64,000 nt of DNA from Metallyticus violacea (lineage: Eukaryota; Arthropoda; Insecta; Mantodea; Metallyticidae): NCBI GenBank assembly GCA_030762175.1, contig CM060831.1, positions 136,150,001 to 136,214,000 of the forward strand, given 5' to 3'. Shown here one piece after another: positions 1 through 12,325 of this stretch (positions are counted from its first letter, which is position 1; the number at the start of each line of letters is the position of its first letter). Under the pieces are notes generated by a model. The model worked only from the letters and a program-made list of their open reading frames with translations, was not told where the DNA came from and searched no databases. The translations under genes and the position numbers were made by a program.

Positions 1-211
1 CTGAGGACACTTTCGCAAACGTTGCTCATTCAGTAGATCCACATACTCAGAAGTTTATCGACGCCTATGGTGGGCATTTTGAGCAACTGTTGTAACTGTA
101 AAAGTCTAAGATGATTTGTACTCATCATTTTCTGTTTGTGTGAATTCATTATTGTTATGTTAACAGTTTTTTCTTTGCTTGAAGTGTGTATACATTTTTT
201 GGCACCCTCTG
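1..211 (+). mobile_element. 3' end of an IS630/Tc1-type DNA transposon, cut by the window edge
   Basis: Positions 3-95 read in frame as the C-terminus of a transposase (EDTFANVAHSVDPHTQ... then HFEQLL and a stop). They are followed by about 115 bp of non-coding end and a terminal inverted repeat reading GGCACCCTCTG at 201-211. A TA at 212-213 fits a TA target duplication. The same end occurs in inverse orientation at 12,326, 20,733 and 37,926, and the latter copy has both ends. Only the tail is visible, so nothing can be said about the integrity of the rest. Confidence 0.8.
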
Positions 212-213
212 TA

Positions 214-3200
214 ATATTGCCATGGCTTTGTACATTTTTATTGTGAAATCTTTATGGACTATTACCAAGCGTTGGTTTTATATTCCTGTGAAGTGTGTAA
301 ATGTATTTGTTTTATCAGTTATGTATGCTTTTCACTCTGGTATGAGACATTACAGTCCTAATTATTTAAACTGTGCTATTTTTTAAATAATCATACTATC
401 TAGTATTATTTTTGATCTAATAACATTATTTCTTCTAAAAGCCATCGTTTTAGATTTATTAAAAGGTACTTTAATTCCAAATTATTTCGGAATGTTATTT
501 AACCTTTAGATCTCGTTCTATAATCAGTTCATTATTGGCTAATGAAACTTGGTCATCTGCAAATAGTAGTTTAATTTTGTGCATCCAGATTGTATAATTC
601 TATCTATGTAAATATTAAATAGAGCAGCCGACAATTCGCCCATTTATTTTAATTTTTGTTTCAAGATACACCTTTTTAATATTGTGTACAAATGTAGTCT
701 TGTGCCTGTCTTTCTAAAACGTTCAACAGGATCGATTTTGATACCATGTCAAAAACTTTAAAAATATTCTATAAATACTCGATGTGTGTCTAAATTTTGT
801 CTTCTTTTTTCGCTAATTAGTTTGAATAAGCACATTATCAATGCAGGATCTTCCTGTTCTGTAAACCTTTTGTTCTTCAAGGAGTATTTCATCTATTATT
901 TTATCCACCCTAAAGCTTATCATTTTGCATACATTTTTAAGCACAACAGAGTAAGATAATAGTTATAATAATTTTGTAGTCTTATGTCCCCTGAAGCAGT
1001 ATTATTTAGGGGGGGTGTTGTGTTTGGTGTGTACGGCAGATGTTCTAGGAGATCTGGAGATTCTTGAAGTTCTTGAAGCCTTGACTTTGGGAGGAGGATT
1101 GTTTTATTATTGTGGGTAAAAAATTCTCAGGGTCGTATTTACTGGGTGTTTTGTGACTTGTGGGAGTCAACGGTAGCGAAGGTTTCGGACACTAGTCACA
1201 GAGAAAAGCACAACAGTCTCCTTAACTCATAGTTTATTAACAGCGCTATATATAAAACTGGAAAAGGCTGTCCGCGGAGACTTTGATTCCCTACTATTTT
1301 CATTCTCTATTTTCACCACCTTTTATTTCTTACGATGATTTCTATGTCTCTACTATCACTTTGTCTTTCCGTACTCACCGACTCCGATACTTTATATGTA
1401 AGTTCTTAAGCAAGTTTGTTTAAAGGTGTTTCTAAGCAGGTTAATATCTAAGCAAGAATCCTTTAAGCGACAACTTCCGACTTCCCAAAACTTCTAAGCA
1501 ACTCCCTAATCAAACTTGCTTCTCCACCACTAACAGAACCCCCAGCTTGGTCTTAAAATCGACTTCCTTATTCCACTTTCAGCATCTTCCTCTTCTTTAA
1601 CCCCTGGTTTTACTATAAATAAGCCACGCCTTTCGTGAAAAATACTTCTCTTATTACCATTAAATTAAACTCTACTTCTTGCTTCCCTATTGGCGGTTAT
1701 TCAATACAAATTTCCATGCATATAGGCTCTGATTCGCACACTTGTGGACGATGCTTATTGGTTACCATTTCTCTCCCAGCCTACACTTGAACTTGCTTGC
1801 CTTTTTGGGTCTTTCCATGAAACACACTTATCATAAATTTTGACTGCCCACTTTCATGCTATTCCATTACTCTTTCCTACTTTAGATCTGTAGGCTATTA
1901 CTCTTAGATAACACTTTTCAGCCATCTGTTTGCTATCTCTACTTCCTGGGAATTTTTCTACGAAATCCTTTATTGTGCCCTGTACTATTTCACATCTATT
2001 ATCTTCGATACATTCTCAGAAATCTGTATTTTCTACGTGTTTTGTCCTTTGTTCCGTTACGTAAACAATGTAGGCTTTTACACTGAAAGTGAAAATGGCC
2101 CTTTTACAATATGCCGGCAATTAAAATATTCACACAGGTGAAAAGTAACAATTCTTAGCCTATCTCTGTCTCTTTCTCTATCTGCCTCACTCAGCTATCT
2201 TTCCCGGTACAGTCTGTCACTCTTAAATAATCCAATATAATCCTTGTACAAGACCAATAAATCTTTCTCCTCTCAGAAGGCTTGTGTGCGATGTTAACAA
2301 AACCCGCAAAAAGATTGTCTGCACCAGGAATTCTGTTGTGCACATAATATATCAGTTCTAATATTCTTATTTATGAAACATTAATTTTAATACTAATACA
2401 TGAAATTACTATTCAGGAACTATAGTTTTCGGCTACACAGTTCCAAAATCATTACTGCATTTGTTTCAGCAGGTAGGTTACTTTTACCCTACATGTCAAA
2501 GTTAACGAAATTGAGGGTTACGGTTGTTCAAGAGTTGCCGGAGGGGGAGAAACCAGTTCCTTATTGTACATGGTTCTGGTTTTTCACCCGTCCCATGCAT
2601 AGACTCCGTTTATCGATGGATGTTTAAAATTCCGTATTTTCTGCCCAAAATAATCGCATAACTGCCACAGTTTCTTCCTTGCATATTCGCAGCAGCTGCG
2701 TGCCTTTATTTTGGAGTAATAAATAAGAGAAAACTTACTTTTTGACCCACTCTCGTACGTTGCCATTTTAATGTTATTTTATCGCACTGTGGCTTTCTCA
2801 TTAAAAATTGTTTTCGTATTTTTTTAACATAAGGCTATACAACTATCAGCAGAAAATTCAGGAGTTTGGATATAGCTGCGGGGTACGTTTATAGGAAGCT
2901 TCTTAATTGGGTTTAATAAATTAAGGGGTACAGAGGTTCACTTTAAGGCAGTCTCGAACACACTGTCCTTCCCTCAGGGCAGCGTTCACGAAAGCAACGC
3001 AAACACACACATTTAAAATTAATACCCCTCTGACGCTGATATAGGAGCACCATCTTCTGGTCGCAGTAAGAGAGAAATAAAGTTTTAGAACAAGAACAGA
3101 TGTGATTACTCGCAATTTCGAGCTATCGAGATACTCTTCCGACCAGTCGCCGCTGGCGAGACGGTGCTGTGAGGATGTGCAGGCCGTCGCCACTTTCAGC

Positions 3201-5005
3201 AACGGAAAAAACAAGTTCGTACGAAGTCGGCTGCTGTAATAACAGGGATAGGCTATTTTATTAGAAACAAGAAATATTCTTATATTTGGCACTACATTTG
3301 GAAACAGATCTACAAGGGGTTTTTCTTAAGATGAACGCTCCGATGTGCAGTTGTTTGCTCGAGGTTGTAGAAATAGCACCGTTAACTTCCAGGAAAGACT
3401 TAAGAAACTGTTAATTAGCTCATAAACGAAATTTTACCTTGAAACTTTTTACATAAGTCCCACAACATAAAGAAATGAACTTCTCCTTCCAACATTCTAT
3501 AGTTTGAGGTTGCACATCTATACCGAAATTTCGAAATCTTCAACAGTGATTTTGTGACGTTTAAGTTGCTTTGTGTAATGAAAATTTGGCTACTTTATAA
3601 TGAAATCTTTGGTTTTAATATGATTAATACAAAACAGGAGTTTTTTTTTAATCGCTTCCGTTTCTGTTTGATAGCAGCTACTTTCAAAATGTAAAGCGTT
3701 TTTGGGAGAATTGCTTACCCTCGCAGTATGTACTTCAGACAAGTGTACTCGCTGCACAGTGGTCCGGATGCGAAAAAAAAGCGGACAAAAACATTTTTCT
3801 TTAACGAAATTAAAAAAAAAAAGAAAAAAAGATTATACATAACTTGAAATTAAATGTTAATTTGAAATTAATTTGTTTTATTTTCTAAAAGTAGTTAAAA
3901 TGAAATATTTATTCATCTTTTGATTCGGATGCATCCCTTTCTTCATGCTCCATTTCTTCCTCGGATATAACAACTCAAAGAGACCTGTGCTGGCAATTAT
4001 CGGGTCACAGCTTAGCACTATTCAATGGAATGGATAAAAATTGTTATAAATTCTTGAAGATTTTCTGGTATTCTGTTCCCTGTATTTTCTTATATCTTTA
4101 TTGAATATAAGGATTCTTCTGAAAATTGTAAATGGAAAAACAGGTGATTTTATGTATTTTATGAAGAGTTGGTGGTATGTAATTCCATGGACACATGGTT
4201 GTATATAAACTTGCTGTTTCACTGCAATATGAGTTGAACAATTATTATTTATTAATTAGTTATTTCAGTTATACAGTTATATAATTGTTAGTTATACTCA
4301 GTTATTTCAGAAGCTACTAGAGTTTTTTTTTAAAAAAAAAACTTTCAAGCAGTGTTGCCATTATTCGGTTCCATATATAGCCTTCGGAATGTCAACCACA
4401 AGACCTAATCTGTTTTTGAATGAATCTTGTATTCATTTTTTCTTTCTTTCTAGTATCTAATTCGAATCTTTTACATTCGATTTCCGCTTTTTACAATGCA
4501 ACGGAAGAGACTTAAAAAAAATCGGATGTGGGCATTAAGGACTAATCCAAATTCAGGCTGTTAAATGTCGAGAGTTTTTGTTTCATTTCTTGTATATTGT
4601 TCATTTCTGAAATTTTGCTCCTCAAATGTTACATTTATGCTTGAAGGCTCTACTAAAGCATTGAAAAAAATTATCATCCAGGAATGTTATTTCACTTCCA
4701 ATGTTATTCATAATGAGATTATTTAAATTCTCAATTTAATTATTTATATAATCTCTTCCACTTCGGACGATTTCAGATGTTTTTTGAACCCATAACAGCC
4801 AAATAGGCCTGCAGAATTATGTAGAAGAGTTCTTGGATTTTTCCAGACATTAATTGCCGTTTTACTTTTAACAAGGCGCAGAGGACAACAGACCTGACTA
4901 TTCGCTGCAGCCAGTTCGTTGAATTTCGGTGATGGTGGTTTTTACATGGTCAGTTGTTCGCGGTCGATTTGGCGGAAATGGAATTTTGAAAGTAACACCG
5001 GTGAC
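214..5005. other. No recognised gene or repeat
   Basis: AT-rich sequence with only short, non-conserved open frames (60-123 codons) that resemble no family I know. A small A/T hairpin lies near 4,320-4,350. The segment around 3,120-3,230 is more GC-rich than its surroundings but carries no convincing coding pattern. A G-run (about 7 G) sits near 1,010. I can assign nothing further. Confidence 0.5.
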
Positions 5006-5395
5006 TTAGGCTGGGTGATCAAGTAGTCTCAAATTCTTAGAAATTAGTCGGTCGTCAAGGTAATTTTTGATAATTCGAGAGACTGGGCTGACACGTAACA
5101 AGTTGAAAATGGCTTTGAGTGAGTTAATGTCATACAGCCGCTCAACAAACTCCTCGAAATTCATTTGTACCGGTTTACATTCATTGTGTCCGAAAAGATA
5201 AATGAACCGACTAATCGGCTTGCCGAAACTACAAACCAAACTCCAGTCTTCTGTGATGCAGGGGACATGCATGAGGGTTAATGGACGCCCAAACGCGTGT
5301 ATTTTGGAAGTTTATATATTCAGACAGGTGGAACCAGGCATCATCTGTGAACCGCGTAATGTTTGGAATGTCTGAAAGCCACACAATGTGCAGTA
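5006..5395 (-). pseudogene. Decayed IS630/Tc1-type transposase fragment
   Basis: On the minus strand, around 5,355 downward, the frame reads RFTDDAWFHLSEYINFQN followed by TRVWASINPH. This is the pattern around the first catalytic aspartate of insect Tc1/IS630-type transposases (D-D/E-A-x-F...N-x-Q-N-x-R-x-W). A frameshift then leads into an 88-codon frame (5,006-5,272) beginning MHVPCITEDWSL and ending DRLISKNLRLLDHP, which resembles the region just before the last catalytic aspartate. Frameshifts and missing parts make it non-functional. No terminal repeats were identified. The family-level call is fairly secure; the exact clade is not. Confidence 0.6.
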
Positions 5396-5603
5396 ACGAA
5401 CTCGTTTTTTCTTATCTGGCTCCTACAACTCGCGAACTACTGTAATCCTCCATGTTCTTTCGCTACCTTTGTTGCTCGTTGACAAGTGGAATACCCTGCA
5501 TAACGAGAGAAATAAAGTAAAAATTTTGAGGAAATTTTTGCAGACAAACCATATTTGTGATTTTTTCTAATCTATTGAATAACCAACCTGGAAAAAATAA
5601 CTA

Positions 5604-5811
5604 GAGGGTGAGCAATGCTTGACGCAACCGCGGTACCGGCCGGCAGCAGTATATCGGCGGAGGCGAGGAGTATATTCCCCCCCTCCCCCGCTGCCCGAGG
5701 CTTCAGCGTGAGTTGAAATATTGTACAAGTAGCACACCACCGACACAGCAGCCAGCCTCGCCGGCCGGCCACAAACAGCGAAACCGGTTGCGTGAAGGAT
5801 TGTTCACTCTG
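5604..5811 (+). mobile_element. GC-rich MITE, copy 1 (TA target duplication)
   Basis: A 208-bp GC-rich block stands out from AT-rich flanks. It starts GAGGGTGAGCAATGCTTGAC and ends GGATTGTTCACTCTG; the ends are imperfect inverted repeats of about 27 bp sharing the CGCAACCG core. TA flanks both sides (5,602-5,603 and 5,812-5,813). A homologous copy in inverse orientation lies at 9,202-9,373. There is no coding capacity, so it is a non-autonomous, probably Tc1/mariner-mobilised element (inference from the TA duplication). Confidence 0.75.
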
Positions 5812-6746
5812 TACCATACTATAATTACTATATAATCGCATGAGAAAGGTTCGTAGTTACATGTTTGCAAGAGAACGCGGTATTATCAATTGTTAGTGCA
5901 TCAATACGGAAAACTGAGATCCGTGGTTCAAATCCCGTCTGTGACACGACTTTTTCAAGTTTCCATTCCAATTAATGTGCTACACAAGGCAACTTATACA
6001 TAGAAAAACTAAATCTTTATGTAAGGGTCCTATTGTTTCTAATATTTTCACTAAGGTGTCTCTCTTGGAAGGAACGCGCACACGTACGCTCTCTGTAATA
6101 CTCTTTGTGTCGCAACAGTGGAGTGCGATATTTGAAATGCTTCGTTAAAAACACACTCTAAGGTAGCGCGTCTTTACCTATAGGCGCTAAAGAAAGGAAA
6201 CATTAGCATTCTTAACAGTAAGAACGGCAGTAACATCCTATAAACTTCAGCTTGTAAAAATATAAACTGCATTATTTTATTTCTTATCTTTATTACAAAT
6301 TTTAAAACAAATTTATTTATCTTGTTGTAAGTTTGTTATGATAATAGCGACATCTTCGTACTATTAGTACTCTCCAGTTAGTGTCATGCAGTGCAATGTT
6401 TTCAACTTCTAGGAAACTAATAATTCTTCAGGAAAAGTTATCACCAAAGAAGTAGAAAAACTTTACAAATTTTTCTGAAATTTATTTGACAAATGACAAT
6501 AAATTAACAATCGAAAATACACTTCTTTAAGAACGAATTTAAAGCTAAAAATAAAAACAAGGAAGTGCACATTAAAATGAGCAATAAACAAGAAAATTGA
6601 AATATTTCCCTTCGTACATTTTGAATTTATCAAATTAAACCAAATAATTTATCGTTAAATTTATGTAAGAGCAAAATAAAACAAATTACACGAGAATTTT
6701 AGCCCACAACACACAAAGTTTATCCTTAACACTTGATACAACATCA

Positions 6747-6797
6747 ACACAACAACAACAACAACATAATAATAATAATAATAATAACAATAACAAT
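6747..6797. repeat. (AAC)n/(AAT)n microsatellite
   Basis: Runs of AAC pass into runs of AAT with minor interruptions. The 69-codon minus-strand frame through it is an artefact of the repeat (poly-Tyr/Val). Confidence 0.95.
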
Positions 6798-8410
6798 ACT
6801 TTAACTTACTAAATATACCAAAGTAAGTAAGTTTCCATAGTTTTGCCCACTTGAAAAGGAACAATATCAAATTCTATTAAGTAAACCAAAGGGAGTACCA
6901 ATGGTCAACTTTACAATAATATACAATTGGAAATTCGATTATTTTACTCATAACAAAACCAAATTCTTGTTTACTTACTTAAAATATACCTGAATAAACG
7001 ATTTATCACATTTGACAGAGACATTCTTAAACGCATTCAGTGTCAACCTAAAAGCACGGAATGGCCACTCAACCCCGGTAATCAAGCCAGAAACCGAAAT
7101 AAGTTCTCTAAACTAGGCAGCCCATGACCAACTCCACTAAAACCTCTAAAACGAGCTTTAAAGGAAACCAGATAAAAAAAAAAGAAGGTATAATGTCCCA
7201 TATTACAACCAATTATTAATAAATGGCGCTACATGTTCCAACCAATGAGCAACAATCAGTGTTTTGGATAAAATTACAAGAAAGTAGGCATTATATAAGG
7301 AAGGAAAGAAAAGGATTGGAAAGGAAGGAAGGGCTTTATATATGACATTATTTTGCTACTTCGAAAACTGCATCTCTTTAAATGGCATTATTTGTATGAA
7401 GAAAGGCCTAAGTTATGCCCTCTTTACATATTTAGAAAACATTGACCTTTACGTTCTCACGCTACAACCTAAGGAAGTTATTATACGGTTTACAATATAA
7501 ATAACAATTGAAAATGTTTTAACTTACAGTATAGGGTTATCTTAAAGCTGTTTATTCTTCCTCTGATATAGAAAATAAGCTGCCTGCTCCAAAGAAAAGC
7601 TCTGAAAAGTGACTGATTTAAGTCTTCAAATTCTTTATTCATAGTTAGAGCATTCTTTGAGTATCCCTCCTGATGTTATGTTCTATTTTCTTCGATCAGA
7701 TAAAGTTTCATTTTAATGAGTTCATTATTGTGAACTATTACCTATAAAGGAGTCTGTTGTTTACAATAATTATAAATATATAGTTTCTTGGCGAAACAGC
7801 TATTCTTCTATCCGCATCAGCTGTTACGTTGATGAACATCTTTCTAACAACATTTCCAAACGCCACACTTCAACGTTCCAGCTTCATTTCGGGCTAAGCT
7901 TGCATCAACACATTCAGGATTAGAATTTTTTGGTTTTTATTTTTCATAAGATGGAAACGGAAGTTATTAAATAGTTAAGATCTAATGAGATTGAAGAAAA
8001 GTCCGTAGACATTATTAGCATTGTCACAGAAGTATACAAACTTAGCAGTTTCTCCAACCATGTAAGGCCATCACATCAATTTCCGCAAACATTACATGAC
8101 AGCCATCTCATTTTCTTCATATTATGCCTATCCTGTCTACGAAGGTGTTACTTTTAAGTTTTGCGAAACGGTGGTATCGCAGGGTGTCAAGACTGTACTG
8201 TATGGTGGCTGTCATAGTATTGTGCACTTCAGTGTCGAGTGCCATTGTTAAGTGTGTGATTAGCCATTATTATGCCCCCCTTCAAGCCCTCTTTAGCTCT
8301 GTTTTAAAGTTCAGTACGATAAAATGTAACATTGTGAGTTGATTGTTGTGGACAATACTGTCTGCGCCCCAAAATCTGTTGCTAAGAGTTTCTCAGCTAA
8401 AACTCGGTGA

Positions 8411-8416
<6 letters not shown>

Positions 8417-8445
<29 letters not shown>
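8417..8445. repeat. Poly(T) tract
   Basis: An uninterrupted run of about 29 T. It could be the tail of a retroposed sequence on the minus strand, but no body is recognisable next to it. Confidence 0.9.
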
Positions 8446-8449
<4 letters not shown>

Positions 8450-9201
8450 CAAGTACTTGTATTGATATCCAATTGAATTGATGTTTCATCATTGTTTCGT
8501 ATATTTGTCCCATCGTAATATTATGAAGTAAAACTTCCCTTACGTGACTACATGAGGGATTAGTTTTAATAATTATACCCTCGTACACTCTTAAAACTGT
8601 TTTGTGCATGTTCTAATGCCAACTAACAATGAAGTTCCACTTACAGCGAGAGAGGAGAAAAAATAGCCCATTTGAAATGCTCTGAATGATGAAAGTGAAG
8701 ATGGAAATGAGATAGTGATGGAGTAAATGGGGGAATGAGTTGCAGGTGAGATCGGAGTATTCGGAGAAAATCTGCCCAAGCGCATTGCATTTATGCTCAC
8801 TGGAACCGAATCGCCCAGTCTCCGCCACGCCTCTATTCTTAAAACTTACGTCGACAAAAACCGATCTTTTCCTTATATATTGAGCTGACATCCTCGCATC
8901 AATAGATTAACGAAATTTCGAGCAGAAACCTACCTTAAATCAGGGGCAGTAATAACATTTCACTAAATCTTCCAAAAATGGTAAAATAACAGAAACTAAG
9001 CCTCTACGAGTGTGAAAGGAAATTTTGTGTGCTACAGATTGAAAAACGAGTATATGATTTTTGACAATTCCCAGCTATATATATATATAAAAAAAAAAAA
9101 ACCTGCGTACTATATAGTTGATTAAATATAATACACTACAAGAGATTTGAAGCGAACTTTTAGGAAACAAAAAATGTATATAGTTAAGATTCTAAGACAT
9201 A

Positions 9202-9373
9202 CAGAAAGAACAATCCTTCACGCAACCGGTTTCACGGCGTGCGGACGGCAGGTGAAGCTGGCTGCGGTCTCGGCGGTGTGCTACTTGCGCAAGATTTCAA
9301 CTCACACTCCCCGCCTCCGTCGACATAGCGCTGTCGGCCGATCCCGCGGTTGCGTCAAGCATTGCTCACCCTC
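9202..9373 (-). mobile_element. GC-rich MITE, copy 2 (inverse of the 5.6-kb copy)
   Basis: This 172-bp block begins CAGAAAGAACAATCCTTCAC and ends GCATTGCTCACCCTC, flanked by TA at 9,200-9,201 and 9,374-9,375. Its last ~28 bp match the reverse complement of copy 1's first ~28 bp, and the interior aligns throughout (for example GGTGTGCTACTTG and ATTTCAACTCAC). It is about 36 bp shorter through small internal deletions. It carries no coding sequence. Confidence 0.75.
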
Positions 9374-9529
9374 TATCTTGTATATATTAAATGCCGGAAT
9401 CATTCTATTGATATTACACAAGGAAATAAGACATTTGATTTAAGTTGGATACCAAAGAAACCGTGGAAAATTTTGCACATATTTCGAAAACTGGAAATAT
9501 CACATCAAAAGAATGCATGTATATATGTA

Positions 9530-9765
9530 ATAGTATTTAATGCCCGTTTTCACTACTGAGGCATCATATGCAGTGGTTACTTTGATATAGGAGTTGAAAT
9601 TATAAATTGGGAAAGAACTTTTCAAAGATATAAATTTAAGGTATATCCCCGGCATTTGGCATTTATGAGGACTGAGTAAACCTGGGAAAAAACCCTTGGG
9701 TAAACGAATCCCAGGCATCCAGTTCACGACTGAGTGTCTCAATGACCTTTGTCACCCATGACGGT
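9530..9765 (-). repeat. SINE A copy, decayed
   Basis: Minus-strand copy of the tRNA-derived SINE A. The left edge shows the conserved 3' part (TGCCCGTTTTCACTACTGAGG), the middle has the CCCCGGCATTTG block, and the right end has a worn tRNA-like head with GTCGTGAACTGGATGCCTGG. Many substitutions and an impaired B box suggest an old insertion. No target duplication was found. Confidence 0.75.
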
Positions 9766-10570
9766 ATATTTTTTACAAGTTACCGCCATTACTTTGATTA
9801 TTTGTTTTTCTATGTATTTACACACACATTGTATATGAGTAATATAACAATTAAACAATGTACGACATTGCTAACACGTATTGGTCGAGTAAGACAACTT
9901 TTAGGACAAAAATTAACCTTCGTGGGCAATTGGTAGTGTTGAAGTTGCTTTGGAAGTTTACCTCCTGGAATTAATTAGTGGATCATTGAAGATTCTTGTG
10001 GTGATTGAAAGTTTTGCTTAAATCCTATAACATATATCTAAATTTAAAACATCTAACAGGTTACAGTAGCGCTGCATCAAAAGTTGTGTGCCAAAATATT
10101 CAGTAAAACCTGCAAATATTGTTTTCAGAGTTAATAGTTTTAACCGCAAAACTACCAGTGCTGGCGCAGAGTATACAAAACTTACTTTATAAGTTTTAAA
10201 ATGTATTTATACAGTGCAATCAGTTATGTTTTCCCCGCGGCGCTGGGTTTTTCCAATGAGCGAACCCCCACTCATTTGCTGCTCCATGAACGGGCTAGCA
10301 AGCCTGCTTGCTTACTTTTTGACCTTGCTGACTGTCGCAGTCATAGCGCAGCTGTGTGTGTGTGTTGTGTTGTGTTATTCGTTTTTGTAGTTCGACATTA
10401 TACATAAAGTGCATATTTCTCTTGTGCAATCAACGATTCATGTGTGTTAATTCAGTGAACCAATTATGGGATCAATTCTTTTTTAGCATACAATTGATTG
10501 TTACTTATGCGAATATCATTCTAATCACTTTTTGCAGAGAATTAATCGACAGGCAACTTGATCAAGCATT
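9766..10570. other. No recognised gene
   Basis: AT-rich, with a modest GC-richer patch at about 10,235-10,360 that includes short TG repeats near 10,350. No coding or RNA feature can be supported. Confidence 0.45.
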
Positions 10571-10875
10571 TTTTTCAACAGGACTCTGCCACTGCTCACA
10601 CTGCGAATAATTCCACGAGAGAAATTCATAGTATGTTTCCACAAGACAGAGTTATTAATAGGGATTTATGGCCCCCTAGATCCCCTGATTTAGCAGCCTG
10701 TGATTATTATCTCTAGGTGAATAAAAATGCTGCGTACAAGACAAACCCGCAAACCATACAAGAACTCAAAGATAATATTCTTAAGGAATTTTTCCGGTTT
10801 TCTCAAAATGAACTACAGCGAATGATGAATAATTTCCCAAAGAGATGTCAAAAATATTTGGAGAATATTTGGTAG
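10571..10875 (+). pseudogene. C-terminal part of a Tc1/IS630-type transposase
   Basis: One plus-strand frame reads FQQDSATAHTANNSTREI, then WPPRSPDLAACDYYL, an in-frame TAG, and about 50 further residues to a stop at 10,873-10,875 (ending QKYLENIW). QQD and the D of ACDYYL are the second and third catalytic acidic residues of DDE transposases of this superfamily. I count 39 residues between them, longer than the 34 of classical mariners. The stop falls where the family has LWGYLK-type sequence, so the copy is dead. The N-terminal two thirds are missing or unrecognisable. Confidence 0.72.
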
Positions 10876-11122
10876 TTTATACACCTATTTTGATAACTTG
10901 GTAAGTAATGAGTCTCTTAAATTGATTTGTGTATTGTTAAATGGTTCGTTTGTTTGATTATTTTACCTCTTCACTAATCACCGAGACCCGGCTCTCCGGC
11001 TAATCGGCTCGCCCATAGACAAAACACTCGGGGGAAAAACAAAACTAATCATAAGAAGCCAATTCCACAATGTCTTGTATTTGAGTACCTTATTTTCAAA
11101 ACTATACACAGTCGCAGAGAGA

Positions 11123-11396
11123 CCGCCACGCGTGGCCGAGGTCGTTAAGGCGCGGACCTCTGAGCGGGAGGTCTGGGGTTCGTATCTCGCCAGGACCGTC
11201 CTCCCTGATTGAGTTTTGTTCCAGGTTTTCCTCAGTCCTCATAACTGGCAAATGTCGGGGAGGTATCCTAAACTTAAGCTTGGAACGTTTCCTTCCTTAA
11301 AAAAAATCCTTTTCTAATATATCATTTCATGTATCACCAATGTCACCACCTATGGTGCCTCAGTAGTGAAAACGGGCGTTACACACACACACAAAA
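11123..11396 (+). repeat. SINE A copy, near full length
   Basis: It starts CCGCCACGCGTGGCCGAGG (A-box region), has a B-box-like GGGTTCGTATCTCGCC, then the conserved body (CAGGTTTTCCTCAGTCCTC, CTTGGAACGTTTCCTTCC) and the 3' end CAGTAGTGAAAACGGGCG, finishing in an AC-rich tail. The head resembles Ser/Leu-type tRNA (TGGCCGAG...TTAAGGCG). Transcription by RNA polymerase III is inferred from the boxes. Confidence 0.88.
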
Positions 11397-12323
11397 AGTC
11401 CTAGAGGGCTACTTAGACAAAAACTAAAAGATATACCTGTCCCTACGGCCCCACAAGCTCCATCTGTCAAGCTCCAAGGTTCATTCCTTGGGGACTTTTA
11501 TCTAGCTCAAGAAAACTACCAATTATTTCGACTTTATTCAAATTTAACATCGAGCTTCTGTTCACTATTACAGTTACTGAGACAGCACATTCATTTTTAG
11601 TAGAAACTAAAAAAGCTTTAAACTTTATCGGGACAATATAAATAGTTTCTCAGCCCACTATCATCTAAAACTTTACCGCTAAAACGAATTATGAAAACAG
11701 GCGACTGTTACACAAGGCCCAGGTATCTACATGGACATGAAAACGCATAGAGCGGAGGGCAAGCGTTCTCGTTAAGTCTTCTGTTAGATGTAACATTTCG
11801 CTTCTGATTTATATGGATAAGAAATATATTACCAGAGTTCCTACCACGCGCGCACGTATAGAACTCTATAGGAAATTATTACTTCTGGAATCGAGGCTCA
11901 TAATATTGAGAGATACTGGAAGCAATAATTTCGACAGAGGTCATGAAAGATTTGTGCGCAAGTGGGTTGGAGAATTTCTTGCTTTATTTTCTCAGATTGC
12001 TCCTTAACTTTTATTATTCTCTTCTGTTTTCGTTATTTCGGCTAATGGGCAGTTTCACCAGGAGGTAGATGCTACCATGGCGATTCTCAGTTGGATATTG
12101 CCCATTGTGTTGCACTGGTCATTATAACAGAAAAGCCCATACTAACATGATGTAAGAGACTGGTGATTATTGAGGTCGCTATTTGTTTGTTTCTTCTTTG
12201 TTTTCTCGTAACACTCGAGAGTTAATATATTTCGTGAAGAGCTCCATCTGCTCCTTAAGCAGCTATGGCGTCATTTTAGAAGTAAGGTGGTCAAGGCTGC
12301 TCTTACACCGTGTATATAATATA
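11397..12323. other. No recognised gene
   Basis: Short open frames only (up to 64 codons); nothing resembles a known family or repeat in this window. Confidence 0.45.
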
Positions 12324-12325
12324 TA

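Larger units (their letters stand above)
5814..9199. other. Mostly unassigned AT-rich DNA
   Basis: No gene recognised. Near 5,915-5,945 a stretch resembling a pol III B box (GTGGTTCAAATCCCGTC) hints at a worn tRNA-derived repeat, but no A box is convincing. Simple repeats are listed separately. Overlapping minus-strand frames at 8,591-8,891 show no family similarity. Confidence 0.45.

Noticed and set aside
186..386. 66-codon plus frame next to the transposon end
   Set aside because: It begins inside the transposon terminus and shows no domain; chance frame.
1010..1260. Possible LTR (TGTTG start, TATATAAA near 1,250)
   Set aside because: No second copy, no matching end and no primer-binding site or coding region nearby.
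2921..3292. 123-codon minus frame
   Set aside because: No recognisable domain, unconvincing residue composition, no conserved neighbours.
5880..5960. tRNA-like B box (GTGGTTCAAATCCCGTC)
   Set aside because: No cloverleaf can be drawn and no other copy occurs in the window; too weak to call a tRNA or SINE.
8591..8891. Overlapping minus frames of 69-92 codons
   Set aside because: Several frames are open at once and none resembles a protein family; typical of stop-poor chance sequence.
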